From Pseudomonadota bacterium (lineage in GTDB: Bacteria; Myxococcota; UBA9042; PHBI01), in NCBI GenBank assembly GCA_005788935.1, contig SYAK01000237.1, positions 1-16,579 on the forward strand: DNA of 16,579 nucleotides, written 5' to 3'. Below are positions 1-6,137 of this stretch, one piece after another (position 1 is the stretch's first letter; every line of letters begins with the position of its first letter). The position numbers and the translations under genes were made by a program. The notes under the pieces are model-generated. The model was not told the DNA's origin, ran no database searches, and saw only the letters and a list, made by a program, of their open reading frames with translations.

Positions 1-557
1 TCCCCCTCGACGACGAACGGAGCCCCAGCCCCCACGCGACCGAGGCGGTAGTTGCGGTCCCAGGGCGCGACCACGCCTCCGATGAAGAAGGACGGATCGC
101 AGCCAGCCTCGTGCAGCAGCCAGGCGGCCATCGAGGCGGTGGTCGTCTTGCCGTGCGTCCCTGTCACGACGAGGGGTGTCGCGTCCCGCAGGAAGACCTC
201 GCGGAGGGTCTCCGACATCGAGGCTGCGGGCAGGTCGCGAGCCCGTAACGCGAGCACTTCCGGGCTGTCCGGTCGCATCACGTTACCGATGACCGCGGCG
301 TCCGGGCTCCAGTCGAGGTTCTCGGCCTGATAGCCGCGCGTGACCTCGACGCCCGCGGCCGCGAGCCGGTCCGACATCGGCGGGTACGGGGCTGCATCCG
401 AGCCGCGGACGATGAACCCGCGATCGCGCAACATCAGCGCGAGCGCACCCATGGCCGAGCCGCAGACCCCCATCAGGTGGACCTTGCGGACCGCCGACCA
501 GTCAGGCGGGCGAGGCGGGGTGCGCACGGCAGTCACAGGGGGGCGTTCGGTCATCAT
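1..557 (-). CDS. mpl: UDP-N-acetylmuramate:L-alanyl-gamma-D-glutamyl-meso-diaminopimelate ligase (Mpl), N-terminal part
   Basis: Mpl is a cytoplasmic ATP-dependent Mur ligase that joins recycled murein tripeptide to UDP-MurNAc, bypassing MurC, MurD and MurE. About 185 codons are present and the C-terminal remainder lies beyond base 1, so roughly 40% of a family protein of about 450 residues is visible. The N-terminal Rossmann-like domain starts with VHLMGVCGSAMGALA (residues 26-40), followed by SDAAPYPPMS (53-62), which is the Mpl rather than MurC style. The ATP-binding P-loop GTHGKTTT is at 133-140, and the FFIGG / NYRLG stretch at 157-172 is also typical of Mpl. Two ATGs lie side by side (557 and 554). 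The upstream GCGAGG suits either. It follows the membrane-protein gene ending at 577 by 19 bases, so the two are probably one transcript. Identification is firm; completeness cannot be judged. Confidence 0.9.
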   Translation of the reverse strand, partial: MMTERPPVTAVRTPPRPPDWSAVRKVHLMGVCGSAMGALALMLRDRGFIVRGSDAAPYPPMSDRLAAAGVEVTRGYQAENLDWSPDAAVIGNVMRPDSPEVLALRARDLPAASMSETLREVFLRDATPLVVTGTHGKTTTASMAAWLLHEAGCDPSFFIGGVVAPWDRNYRLGRVGAGAPFVVEG

Positions 558-576
558 CGGCCTCGCTCGGGATGGG

Positions 577-1173
577 TCAGGGGGGCTCGTGGGCAACAAA
601 GAGGGCCCGAACTCGGACCCGAAGCGCCCGTAGTGCGGCTGCCGCAGCGCGGAACGGGGCGCTGTCGCGGATGGCGGCGAAGATGCGACGCTTGAAGGCC
701 TGGAAGGCGTCAAGCGCGCGGGCGAGCCAGCCGATGCGGCGGAGGGCGGGCTCGGTCAACGTGAAGAGACGGCCGACGATGGCGGTCCCGACGACCTTGG
801 CCGCGATAAACGCGCTGACGCCGAGCAGCGGGTGGCCGGTCGCGAGCAGGTGAAGGCCAAGCAGCTTCGCGGGCAGCAGCACGACCGACGGCAGCGCGAA
901 GGTCCCGAGAGCCGCCCATGGGGGCAGGCTGGCGATGAACCGCTCGACGGCACGCAGGACCGGCAGCTGGCCGAGTCGCGCCATGAAGCGCCTGAGCGGC
1001 TCCCAGAGCCACTCCTCGAGGGCGAGCACCAGCGCCGCGAGCAGCAGGAACGGGGCCCGCAGCACACGCAGCCAGCCCGGGCTCGACCGCGGGGGCGGCT
1101 CGGCGGGGCCGCTCGCGCGGGGCGGCGGGGGACCGGGCGGGCCATCCTCGCGCGTGGGCGTCCTGTGCTCCAT
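577..1173 (-). CDS. Uncharacterised membrane protein (198 aa)
   Basis: No function is recognised. The first 33 residues are Pro/Arg-rich and probably cytoplasmic. Three hydrophobic stretches follow, at about 38-58 (ending in EEWLWEPL), 85-106 (LPPWAALGTF onward) and 108-134 (LLATGHPLLGVSAFIAAKVVGTA). The tail after RLFTLTEPAL (135-144) is basic and amphipathic. The pattern of an acidic/Trp motif after helix 1, a Leu-Pro-Pro-aromatic motif before helix 2, a Lys between helices 2 and 3, a Gly-His turn, and an RLF-x-LT-x-PAL segment after helix 3 recalls a widespread family of small proteobacterial inner-membrane proteins of unknown role. That resemblance is from memory, not from a search. The ATG has no clear Shine-Dalgarno sequence, and a perfect TTGACA lies 33 bases upstream. 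It is probably co-transcribed with mpl, but this does not establish a cell-wall function. Confidence 0.75.
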   Translation of the reverse strand: MEHRTPTREDGPPGPPPPRASGPAEPPPRSSPGWLRVLRAPFLLLAALVLALEEWLWEPLRRFMARLGQLPVLRAVERFIASLPPWAALGTFALPSVVLLPAKLLGLHLLATGHPLLGVSAFIAAKVVGTAIVGRLFTLTEPALRRIGWLARALDAFQAFKRRIFAAIRDSAPFRAAAAALRALRVRVRALFVAHEPP

Positions 1174-1182
1174 CGTGTCTCA

Positions 1183-1211
1183 GGTGTCCCGAACAGCCAC
1201 CCCACTGTCAA
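1183..1211 (-). promoter_or_regulatory. Candidate promoter for the membrane protein-mpl pair
   Basis: On the minus strand a perfect -35 hexamer TTGACA (1206-1211) is followed after 17 bases by GACACC (1183-1188), a poor -10. Transcription would start near 1176, only a few bases before the ATG at 1173, giving a nearly leaderless mRNA. The -35 match and spacing are what support it; the weak -10 keeps confidence low. Confidence 0.35.
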
Positions 1212-1263
1212 GCCTGTGCGCGGCCTCGGTCCGGTTCGGGGTCACATCCGCCGCACTCAATGC

Positions 1264-1293
1264 TTGACATTGTTGACTCATATTGTCACCAAT
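1264..1293 (+). promoter_or_regulatory. Candidate promoter/operator for the propeller lipoprotein gene
   Basis: An unusually AT-rich pocket sits between the divergent genes. It contains a perfect TTGACA (1264-1269) repeated nine bases later as TTGACT (1273-1278), and an inverted TGTCA at 1284-1288 matching TGACA at 1265-1269. With an 18-base spacer the -10 would be ACCAAT (1288-1293), three of six to consensus, and transcription would start about 55 bases before the ATG at 1356. The direct and inverted copies may also be a regulator site. Confidence 0.35.
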
Positions 1294-1355
1294 CGCGCCG
1301 TCGGGCGGCTCAAACCTCCCACACAAACCACCCGTTCACGTTCAGGAGACCGTCC

Positions 1356-2906
1356 ATGCGACTTCCGAAGAGCCACCGGCGCCTCCGCGCCCTGACCCTC
1401 CCGCTGCTCGGGGCCCTCGCGGGCATGCCCGCTCTTGCCGCCTGCGACGGCGACACCGCGACCCCGGCCGCCGCGACCGACGTGTCGACGCACGACAGCG
1501 GTCCCTCCGAGGCCGACGCGACCGCCGAGGCCGACGCGACCGCCGAGGCCGACACGACCGCCGAGGCCGACACGACCGCCGAGGCCGACACGACCGCCGA
1601 GGCCGACACGACCACCGAGGCCGACACGACCGCCGAGGCCGACACGACCACCGAGGCCGACACGACCACCGAGGCCGATACGACCACCGAGGCCGACACG
1701 GGTGGTGGCGGTGACACCGAGGACCCGGTCGCCGCGGCGCCCTACGAGGTCTGGGCCACGGATCAGGGGCTGAGCCGGGTCGTGGTCTGGCGGGTGACGC
1801 CGCAGGTCGACGCGCAGCCGACCATCGCCCTCGACGCGACGGTCGATTACCGGACCCTCTACCCCGACCCGGCCGCCGACGCGGTGAACCCGCCGAAGCC
1901 GCCACGCACGCCGCACATGATCGACTTCAGCAAGGACGGGCGCTTCGCCTTCGTCGCGCACACGACGAGCGGCCAGACGACGGTTCTCCGGACAAGCGAC
2001 AAGTCGGTCGCCTCGGTCCTGCCGACAGGCCCTGGCACCCATATGGTGCGCGTCTCCTCGACCGGGAGCGTCTACGTCGACGTCATCGGCAACGCCGATT
2101 TCCCCGGGCGCATCCTGCAGCTGTCGGTCGACGACACCGGCGTCGCCACGGTCGCTCGCACGCTCGTCGTCCGCGAGGATCCCCTGTGGACCGCGGGCAC
2201 CTACCCCGGGTCGAGCCCGGTCTGTGGCACATCAAACGCCGACGACACGAAGCAGTTCGTGACGTTCGGGCCCGGCTTCGGCCAGGCGATGCTCGCGCGC
2301 GTCGACAACGCCAGCTTCGCGCTCGAGCACATCTACGACCCGACCGTCATCCGCGCCAACTGCGGCGCCATCGTCGGCCCCGACGGGCACCTCTACTTCA
2401 CGGGCGGCCGCCCGACCCCGATCGACGCCACGACCACCGGTGTCGGCTTCTGGTACATCATCGATCCCGCCACCGGAGCGCCCGTCCCGGAGACCGCGGG
2501 CGGCCCGGTCGAGCGCACGACACACGGCCGTGACGCCCACGGGCTCGCCTTCACCCGCGACGGGGCGGAGTTGTGGATCGTCAACCGCGACTCCGACAAC
2601 ATCGCGATCCTCGACGGGACGACCCACGCGCTTCGCGAGAACCTCGAGGGGATCGTGGACGCCCCCGACCTCCTGGCGCTCTCGCCCGACGGGGCCCACT
2701 TCTACGTGACGCTGCGGGGGCCCGACCCGCGCTCGGGCACCCACGCCATCGCGGGCTCGACCCCGGGCGTCACGGTCCTCGACGTGGTGACCCGCGAGCG
2801 CCTGACCACGCTGACGACCCCGACGGACATCCCGTCCGCGCCCCCTGGCTCGCCGTCGAGCGACTATCACGGCCTGCGCGTCCGCGCCCTCCCCGCCGCG
2901 AACTGA
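1356..2906 (+). CDS. Secreted lipoprotein with Asp/Thr repeat linker and YVTN-like beta-propeller
   Basis: This is a 516-residue exported lipoprotein of unknown substrate. An ATG at 1356 is preceded by AGGAG at 1344-1348, seven bases away, so I reject the longer open frame from 1260. The signal peptide has a basic start (KSHRRLR), a hydrophobic core and a lipobox ending LAAC, with the lipidated Cys at residue 30 followed by Asp, which in E. coli retains lipoproteins in the inner membrane. Residues 52-115 are about eleven EADTTA/EADTTT units forming an acidic, probably extended linker. From about residue 128 the protein reads as a beta-propeller. Blade-like motifs include DFSKDGRFAFVAH, LAFTRDGAELWIVNRDSDNI and LALSPDGAHFYVTLRGP, as in YVTN/lactonase-like repeats. 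Two cysteines (in PVCGTS and ANCGAI) could form a disulfide. No catalytic motif is apparent. It could bind a cell-surface partner, metal or cofactor; I cannot say which. Confidence 0.85.
   Translation: MRLPKSHRRLRALTLPLLGALAGMPALAACDGDTATPAAATDVSTHDSGPSEADATAEADATAEADTTAEADTTAEADTTAEADTTTEADTTAEADTTTEADTTTEADTTTEADTGGGGDTEDPVAAAPYEVWATDQGLSRVVVWRVTPQVDAQPTIALDATVDYRTLYPDPAADAVNPPKPPRTPHMIDFSKDGRFAFVAHTTSGQTTVLRTSDKSVASVLPTGPGTHMVRVSSTGSVYVDVIGNADFPGRILQLSVDDTGVATVARTLVVREDPLWTAGTYPGSSPVCGTSNADDTKQFVTFGPGFGQAMLARVDNASFALEHIYDPTVIRANCGAIVGPDGHLYFTGGRPTPIDATTTGVGFWYIIDPATGAPVPETAGGPVERTTHGRDAHGLAFTRDGAELWIVNRDSDNIAILDGTTHALRENLEGIVDAPDLLALSPDGAHFYVTLRGPDPRSGTHAIAGSTPGVTVLDVVTRERLTTLTTPTDIPSAPPGSPSSDYHGLRVRALPAAN
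1509..1700 (+). repeat. 18-bp coding tandem repeat, about 10.7 copies
   Basis: Ten full 18-base units and a 12-base partial unit lie in frame inside the lipoprotein gene. The consensus is GAGGCCGACACGACCGCC, encoding EADTTA. Units 1 and 2 carry GCG in place of ACG (EADATA). Units 3, 4, 5 and 7 are identical. Units 6, 8 and 9 are identical to each other, with ACC as the last codon (EADTTT). Unit 10 differs from these by GAT for GAC. Because the unit is a multiple of three, gain or loss of copies would preserve the frame and only change linker length. Confidence 0.95.
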
Positions 2907-2918
2907 GTCTCCGTCTCC

Positions 2919-2969
2919 GCATGGCGCCGCGCCCGCCCTGCCTCCGCGCAGGACGAGCGGGCGCCATGC
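2919..2969 (+). terminator. Hairpin after the propeller lipoprotein gene, possible terminator
   Basis: A perfect 10-base inverted repeat GCATGGCGCC / GGCGCCATGC has arms at 2919-2928 and 2960-2969. The loop contains a second small stem, CCTGC (2937-2941) with GCAGG (2948-2952). It begins 12 bases after the stop codon. The tail CTCATTTCCCTT is only moderately T-rich, so this may be a weak terminator or an mRNA 3'-end stabiliser. Confidence 0.5.
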
Positions 2970-2979
2970 CTCATTTCCC

Positions 2980-3008
2980 TTGCACATGCGACGACCTTCG
3001 GATAGGGC
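2980..3008 (+). promoter_or_regulatory. Candidate promoter for the DsbA-like lipoprotein gene
   Basis: TTGCAC (2980-2985), four of six to the -35 consensus, is followed after 17 bases by TAGGGC (3003-3008), or after 15 bases by GATAGG. The site lies in the only less GC-rich part of the gap, just after the hairpin that closes the previous gene, and would leave a leader of about 65 bases. The -10 match is poor. Confidence 0.3.
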
Positions 3009-3080
3009 GCTGCGCCTCTGTCGCGGGCGGCTGCGCGCCGCGCGCCCCTGCCTCCAGCCCTCCAGTCAAGGACCTGAACC

Positions 3081-4094
3081 ATGCGCTCGCTCCTCCTCAG
3101 CTCCCTCGCCCTCTTCGCGGTGGCCTGCGCGCCGAAGCCCGAGACCCCCGCGCCTGCCGAGGTCACCGCCTCGCCCGAGGCCACCGAGGCCAAGACGGGT
3201 GACGCCCCGGCCGCCGCTGGCGCATGCGACGCCTACGCCAAGACCCTCTGCGGCCTCGCTGGCGAGCAGAGCGAGACCTGCGGCGCCATCAAGACGGTCG
3301 TCGGCAGCCTCCTCCCGGCCGCGGCCTGCGAAGCCGGCGCGAAGGACGTCGAGTTCTCGAAGGGCAAGCTCGAGGGCCTGAAGGCCGTCTGCACGACGCT
3401 CGCCGAGAAGCTCTGCAAGGACCTCGGTGAGACCACCAAGACCTGCGCGATGGTCAAGGAGAAGACCCCGGGCTTCCCGCCCGACCAGTGCCAGCGCATG
3501 ATGGGCGAGTACGACAAGGTCATCGGCGAGCTGCAGCGGATGGAGGCGATGAACAAGCCCCTGACCGACGAGCTGAAGGCCGAGATGCTCGCGGGCGAGC
3601 CGGCACAGGCTGGCAGCAAGGACTCGAAGATCAAGGTCGTCGAGTTCTCGGACTTCGAGTGCCCCTTCTGCTCGCGCGCCGCTGACGCCCTCAACCAGCT
3701 CAAGGGCCACTTCGGCGACAAGATCCATGTGGTCTTCCGCCAGTTCCCGCTCGACTTCCACCAGAACGCCAAGCTCGCCCACCAGGGTGCGCTCGAGGCC
3801 CTCGCGCAGGGCAAGTTCTGGCCGTTCCACGACCTCCTCTTCAAGAACCAGAAGGCCCTCACCCGCGCGGACCTCGAGAAGTACGCTGGCGAGGTCGGTC
3901 TCGACCTCGACAAGTTCAAGAAGGCCCTCGACGCCGAGACCCACAAGGCGGCGGTCGATGCGGACATCGCGCTCGGTGGCAAGGTGGGCGTCAATGGCAC
4001 CCCGACCATGTTCATCAACGGCGAGCGCATCGAGAACCCGAGCGACTTCGAGGGCATGAAGGCCAAGATCGAAGGGATGCTCGCGGCGCCCTGA
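3081..4094 (+). CDS. DsbA-like thioredoxin-fold lipoprotein with duplicated four-cysteine module
   Basis: This is a 337-residue exported thiol-disulfide protein of the DsbA/thioredoxin_4 type. The signal peptide MRSLLLSSLALFAVAC ends in a lipobox with lipidated Cys16, and a Pro/Ala/Glu-rich linker runs to about residue 48. Residues 49-137 hold eight cysteines in two similar halves: C49, C57, C67, C83 and C104, C112, C122, C137. A short helix-rich link leads to the thioredoxin fold from about 183. Its active site is CPFC at 194-197 inside SDFECPFC, with the conserved RQFPL (220-224) and the cis-proline in VNGTPTMFING (Pro308). These residues support redox activity in the cell envelope. Membrane anchoring and the CPFC motif resemble BdbD/DsbA-like oxidases, but the direction of electron flow cannot be read from sequence. 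No DsbB or VKOR partner is nearby. The gene is a single unit ending at a strong terminator. Confidence 0.9.
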   Translation: MRSLLLSSLALFAVACAPKPETPAPAEVTASPEATEAKTGDAPAAAGACDAYAKTLCGLAGEQSETCGAIKTVVGSLLPAAACEAGAKDVEFSKGKLEGLKAVCTTLAEKLCKDLGETTKTCAMVKEKTPGFPPDQCQRMMGEYDKVIGELQRMEAMNKPLTDELKAEMLAGEPAQAGSKDSKIKVVEFSDFECPFCSRAADALNQLKGHFGDKIHVVFRQFPLDFHQNAKLAHQGALEALAQGKFWPFHDLLFKNQKALTRADLEKYAGEVGLDLDKFKKALDAETHKAAVDADIALGGKVGVNGTPTMFINGERIENPSDFEGMKAKIEGMLAAP

Positions 4095-4119
4095 TCGGGT
4101 CTGCGAGGACCTGGGGTCC

Positions 4120-4156
4120 AAAAGGGGTGCCAACCGCGAGGCTGGCGCCCCTTTTT
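4120..4156 (+). terminator. Intrinsic terminator of the DsbA-like gene
   Basis: The left arm GGGGTGCCA (4124-4132) pairs with TGGCGCCCC (4143-4151) through nine pairs including one G-T. The run AAAA before it can extend the stem into the following TTTTT (4152-4156). The loop is ten bases. It starts 26 bases after the stop codon and is the clearest rho-independent terminator in the window. Confidence 0.85.
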
Positions 4157-4162
4157 CGTTTC

Positions 4163-4201
4163 GCGGGTCACTGGCGGGTCACTGGCGGTCACTGGCGCCA
4201 G
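4163..4201 (+). repeat. 11-bp direct repeats ending in a 10-bp palindrome, upstream of the rhomboid gene
   Basis: GCGGGTCACTG occurs at 4163-4173 and 4174-4184, then again with one G missing at 4185-4194. The last copy runs into the perfect palindrome CTGGCGCCAG (4192-4201). The array lies just upstream of the proposed rhomboid promoter, where a regulator could bind. It could also be a simple slippage product. Confidence 0.6.
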
Positions 4202-4205
4202 AGGC

Positions 4206-4234
4206 TGGTCTCGGCCACGGGATGGAGCTATAGA
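4206..4234 (+). promoter_or_regulatory. Candidate promoter for the rhomboid gene, possibly leaderless
   Basis: TATAGA (4229-4234) is a four-of-six -10 hexamer standing out in GC-rich DNA. The -35 at 17 bases is the weak TGGTCT (4206-4211). A start about seven bases downstream falls on or next to the ATG at 4242. The nearest purine-rich GGAG (4224-4227) is 14 bases from the ATG, too far for a normal ribosome binding site, which fits a leaderless message. Confidence 0.4.
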
Positions 4235-4241
4235 GCGTCCC

Positions 4242-4979
4242 ATGCGCATCGACCTCTCCCAGAGCCGCCGCCGCCCGACACCGGTTGTCCTGCGGCTCAT
4301 CGTCGTCAACGCCCTCATCTGGCTCGTCTTCGCCTTCGCCATCAACTCGGGCGAGAGCGGCGTCATGCGCTCGCTGCACCGGGCCCTGATGCTGACCGAT
4401 GGCGCCCTCGCCGGGGGCGAAGTCTGGCAGCTGCTGAGCTATGCCTTCCTGCACGACCTCCACACCCCGAGCCACCTGCTCTTCAACATGCTCGGGCTCT
4501 GGTTCCTCGGAGCCTCGCTGACGGCCCGCTGGGGGACCCGCGACTTCCTGCGGTTCTACCTCCTGTCCGCCCTCGGCGCGGGGCTCTTCACGGCCCTCGC
4601 TGACCTCGTCGCCCCATCGCTCTTCGGAGACGCTCCGGTGGTCGGCGCCTCAGGCGCCATCTTCGGCCTGCTGGCGGCCTTCTCGAAGATCTTTCCGACG
4701 GCCGAGCTGCTGCTCTTCTTCGTCATTCCGGTCAAGGCGCGGCACATCATCTGGATCGCCATCGTCACGGACTTCGTGTTCTTCGCGGCCCTGCCTCACT
4801 ACGGCGTCGCTATCCACACCCACATGGGTGGTGCCCTGACGGGCTGGCTGCTCGTGACGGGGAACTGGCGCCCGACGCGGCTCGTGGCACACCTGCGCAA
4901 GCGCTTCGGACGTCGTGCGCCGACGCGCGGACCGACGCGGCTCGTGGTGGTCCCGGGCGGCCGACGCTGGGACGCCTGA
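4242..4979 (+). CDS. Rhomboid-family intramembrane serine protease
   Basis: This is a 245-residue polytopic membrane protein of the rhomboid family, which cleaves membrane proteins within the bilayer using a Ser-His dyad. The Ser is Ser137 in GASGAIFGL, and the probable catalytic His is His194 in HTHMGGALTGW. Another His, at 192, is two residues before it. HLLFNMLGLWFLG (78-90) corresponds to the His150/Asn154 motif of E. coli GlpG that stabilises the oxyanion, with His78 and Asn82 here. Hydrophobic segments occur at about 17-34, 79-91, 103-123, 133-149, 155-183 and 187-206, consistent with the basic six-helix form. The C-terminal 40 residues are Arg-rich and probably cytoplasmic. Substrates are unknown. 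The gene is alone between a terminator and the convergent fxsA, whose stop is seven bases away. Confidence 0.9.
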   Translation: MRIDLSQSRRRPTPVVLRLIVVNALIWLVFAFAINSGESGVMRSLHRALMLTDGALAGGEVWQLLSYAFLHDLHTPSHLLFNMLGLWFLGASLTARWGTRDFLRFYLLSALGAGLFTALADLVAPSLFGDAPVVGASGAIFGLLAAFSKIFPTAELLLFFVIPVKARHIIWIAIVTDFVFFAALPHYGVAIHTHMGGALTGWLLVTGNWRPTRLVAHLRKRFGRRAPTRGPTRLVVVPGGRRWDA

Positions 4980-4986
4980 GGGAAGG

Positions 4987-5589
4987 TCAGCGGCCACCGC
5001 CGCGACGCGTCGGCCGAACCTCGATGACCACAGGCGCGGCGGCGTCAAACGGCGTGGGCGGAGCGACCTCGGGAGGCAGGACGTCGACGTCGGCCGAAGG
5101 TCGCCGACCTGCGGTCGCCTTCACGCTGTGCCACTCGCCGGTCGGAGGCCGGTTGCGCACCTCCTTGCGGCGACTGACGCGGTGTGGACCGCGGCGCCCG
5201 AGCGCGAGCAGGATGCGCCGACGGACAGGCGGGAGGCAGAGCGCGAGCCCAAGCGCGTCCGTCAGCAACCCCGGGAGAAACAACGCCAGCGCGCCCAGGG
5301 AACGCAACAGCCCGTCGCCCGAGTCCGCCCGCGCCAGCGCCAGCCCGCGCGCGCCACCCGAAGAGGCGTGCCAGAACTCGAGCAGCGCGAACGCGTCGCG
5401 GGGCCCGTTCCGGACGAGCAGGAAGGCGCCAGCCGCACCCGAGGCGAGGGTCCACAGAACGATTGGCCAGCCGCCGATGACCATGACCGCGCCGACCATG
5501 ACCGCCAGCTCGGCGATGATGGCGAGCGCCAGCGGCGGGCGGCTCGCGGAGGGCCCGCCCGGCGTCGGTCTGTTCGGTGCGTGCTGCAC
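4987..5589 (-). CDS. fxsA: FxsA-family membrane protein
   Basis: FxsA proteins are small inner-membrane proteins. In E. coli, overproduction relieves F-plasmid exclusion of phage T7, but the normal role is not known. The hallmark here is a hydrophobic stretch reading ALFLPGLLTDALGLALCLPPVRRRI (about 102-126), the family motif of PG-x-x-TD-x-x-G followed by PPVRR. Earlier helices are at about 21-39 and 42-60 (GGWPIVLW then GAAGAFLLVRNG). Residues 127-200 form a basic and Pro-rich cytoplasmic tail, so the protein is somewhat longer than E. coli FxsA (about 158). The start used is GTG at 5589; there is no good Shine-Dalgarno sequence ahead of it, so the true start could differ by a few codons. 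It lies downstream of ihfB, separated from it by a hairpin terminator. Confidence 0.82.
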   Translation of the reverse strand: MQHAPNRPTPGGPSASRPPLALAIIAELAVMVGAVMVIGGWPIVLWTLASGAAGAFLLVRNGPRDAFALLEFWHASSGGARGLALARADSGDGLLRSLGALALFLPGLLTDALGLALCLPPVRRRILLALGRRGPHRVSRRKEVRNRPPTGEWHSVKATAGRRPSADVDVLPPEVAPPTPFDAAAPVVIEVRPTRRGGGR

Positions 5590-5622
5590 GGTCGAAGGGT
5601 ACGTTCAGTTCCGAAAAAATCA
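5590..5622 (-). promoter_or_regulatory. Weak candidate fxsA promoter overlapping the ihfB terminator tail
   Basis: On the minus strand TTGATT in the T-rich terminator tail (about 5617-5622) is followed after about 16 bases by TACCCT (about 5595-5600). The start site would be at or next to the GTG codon at 5589, so the mRNA would lack a leader. The -10 matches only three of six positions. Confidence 0.25.
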
Positions 5623-5637
5623 AAAGCGCCCGGCGCT
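5613..5637 (-). terminator. Candidate intrinsic terminator of ihfB
   Basis: Read on the minus strand, AGCGC-CGG-GCGCT (5625-5637) forms a five-pair stem with a three-base loop, directly followed by TTTGATTTTTT (5613-5623). It lies about 40 bases past the ihfB stop and before fxsA. The stem is short but all but one pair is GC and the T tract is strong. Confidence 0.6.
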
Positions 5638-5677
5638 GCAAGAGCGGCACCGGACGCCGAACGAGCGCGGGACGAAG

Positions 5678-5962
5678 TCAGCTCGCGCTGTTGATGCGGT
5701 CGCGGAGGTCCTTGCCAACCTTGAAGAACGGCATGGACTTCGGCGCGACATCGACCGAGGTGCCGGTCTTCGGGTTGCGACCGGTGTAGGCGCGGTACTG
5801 GCGAACGGTGAAGTTGCCGAAACCGCGGATCTCGATGCGCTCGCCGCGCTTCATGGCCTCGACAAGCTCGTCGAACACGGCATTGACAGCGTGCTCGACG
5901 ACCTTCCGCGAGAGCTCGGGCTTGCTGCTGGCGACGAGTTCGATGAGTTGGGACTTCGTCAT
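5678..5962 (-). CDS. ihfB: Integration host factor beta subunit (HU/IHF family)
   Basis: This is a 94-residue DNA-bending nucleoid protein. It opens MTKSQLIELVA and contains the beta-subunit-like stretch GERIEIRGFGNF (about 40-51), then the DNA-intercalating arm with TGRNPKTG, where the Pro that wedges into DNA is conserved, and ends FKVGKDLRDRIN. These match E. coli IhfB more closely than HU. IHF acts as an alpha-beta heterodimer in replication, recombination and promoter architecture; no alpha subunit gene is in this window, so it may act as a homodimer or with a subunit encoded elsewhere. I chose the ATG at 5962, preceded by AAGGA about ten bases upstream. The reading frame stays open to 6166, but that extension has no family similarity. 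Confidence 0.93.
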   Translation of the reverse strand: MTKSQLIELVASSKPELSRKVVEHAVNAVFDELVEAMKRGERIEIRGFGNFTVRQYRAYTGRNPKTGTSVDVAPKSMPFFKVGKDLRDRINSAS

Positions 5963-6063
5963 GAGACCGGATCCTTCGGGTGCGCGCGCATGAGTACGGC
6001 GGTTGGGTCGGGGGGCTCGGGAGGCACAGCTGCGTGAGCGCGCCGACCCGAAGCTCGCGCGAG

Positions 6064-6092
6064 GTGTAGCGAATGCGACCGCGGGCTGGCAA
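6064..6092 (-). promoter_or_regulatory. Candidate ihfB promoter
   Basis: On the minus strand TTGCCA (6087-6092, five of six) is followed after 17 bases by CTACAC (6064-6069), or after 18 by TACACC. It lies directly downstream of an AT-rich stretch (6091-6110), which could act as an upstream element. Transcription from here would give a leader of about 95 bases. Confidence 0.4.
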
Positions 6093-6136
6093 CACAAAAT
6101 CAAACAAACGATGCCGTCCGAAGCCTCGAGGGCGGC
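6093..6136 (-). terminator. Candidate terminator after the helicase gene
   Basis: On the minus strand GCCGCCC (6130-6136) can pair with GGACGGC (6113-6119) with one mismatch, starting two bases after the helicase stop codon. The sequence that follows, ATCGTTTGTTTGATTTTGTG (6093-6112), is T-rich but interrupted. It overlaps the upstream edge of the proposed ihfB promoter. Confidence 0.4.
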
Positions 6137-6137
6137 C

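Noticed and set aside
1260..1355. Upstream extension of the propeller lipoprotein from 1260
   Set aside because: The later ATG at 1356 has AGGAG at proper distance and begins directly with a lipoprotein signal peptide; the extension overlaps the proposed promoter.
1509..1700. CRISPR-like array
   Set aside because: The 18-bp units are contiguous with no spacers, in frame within a gene, and encode a regular peptide repeat.
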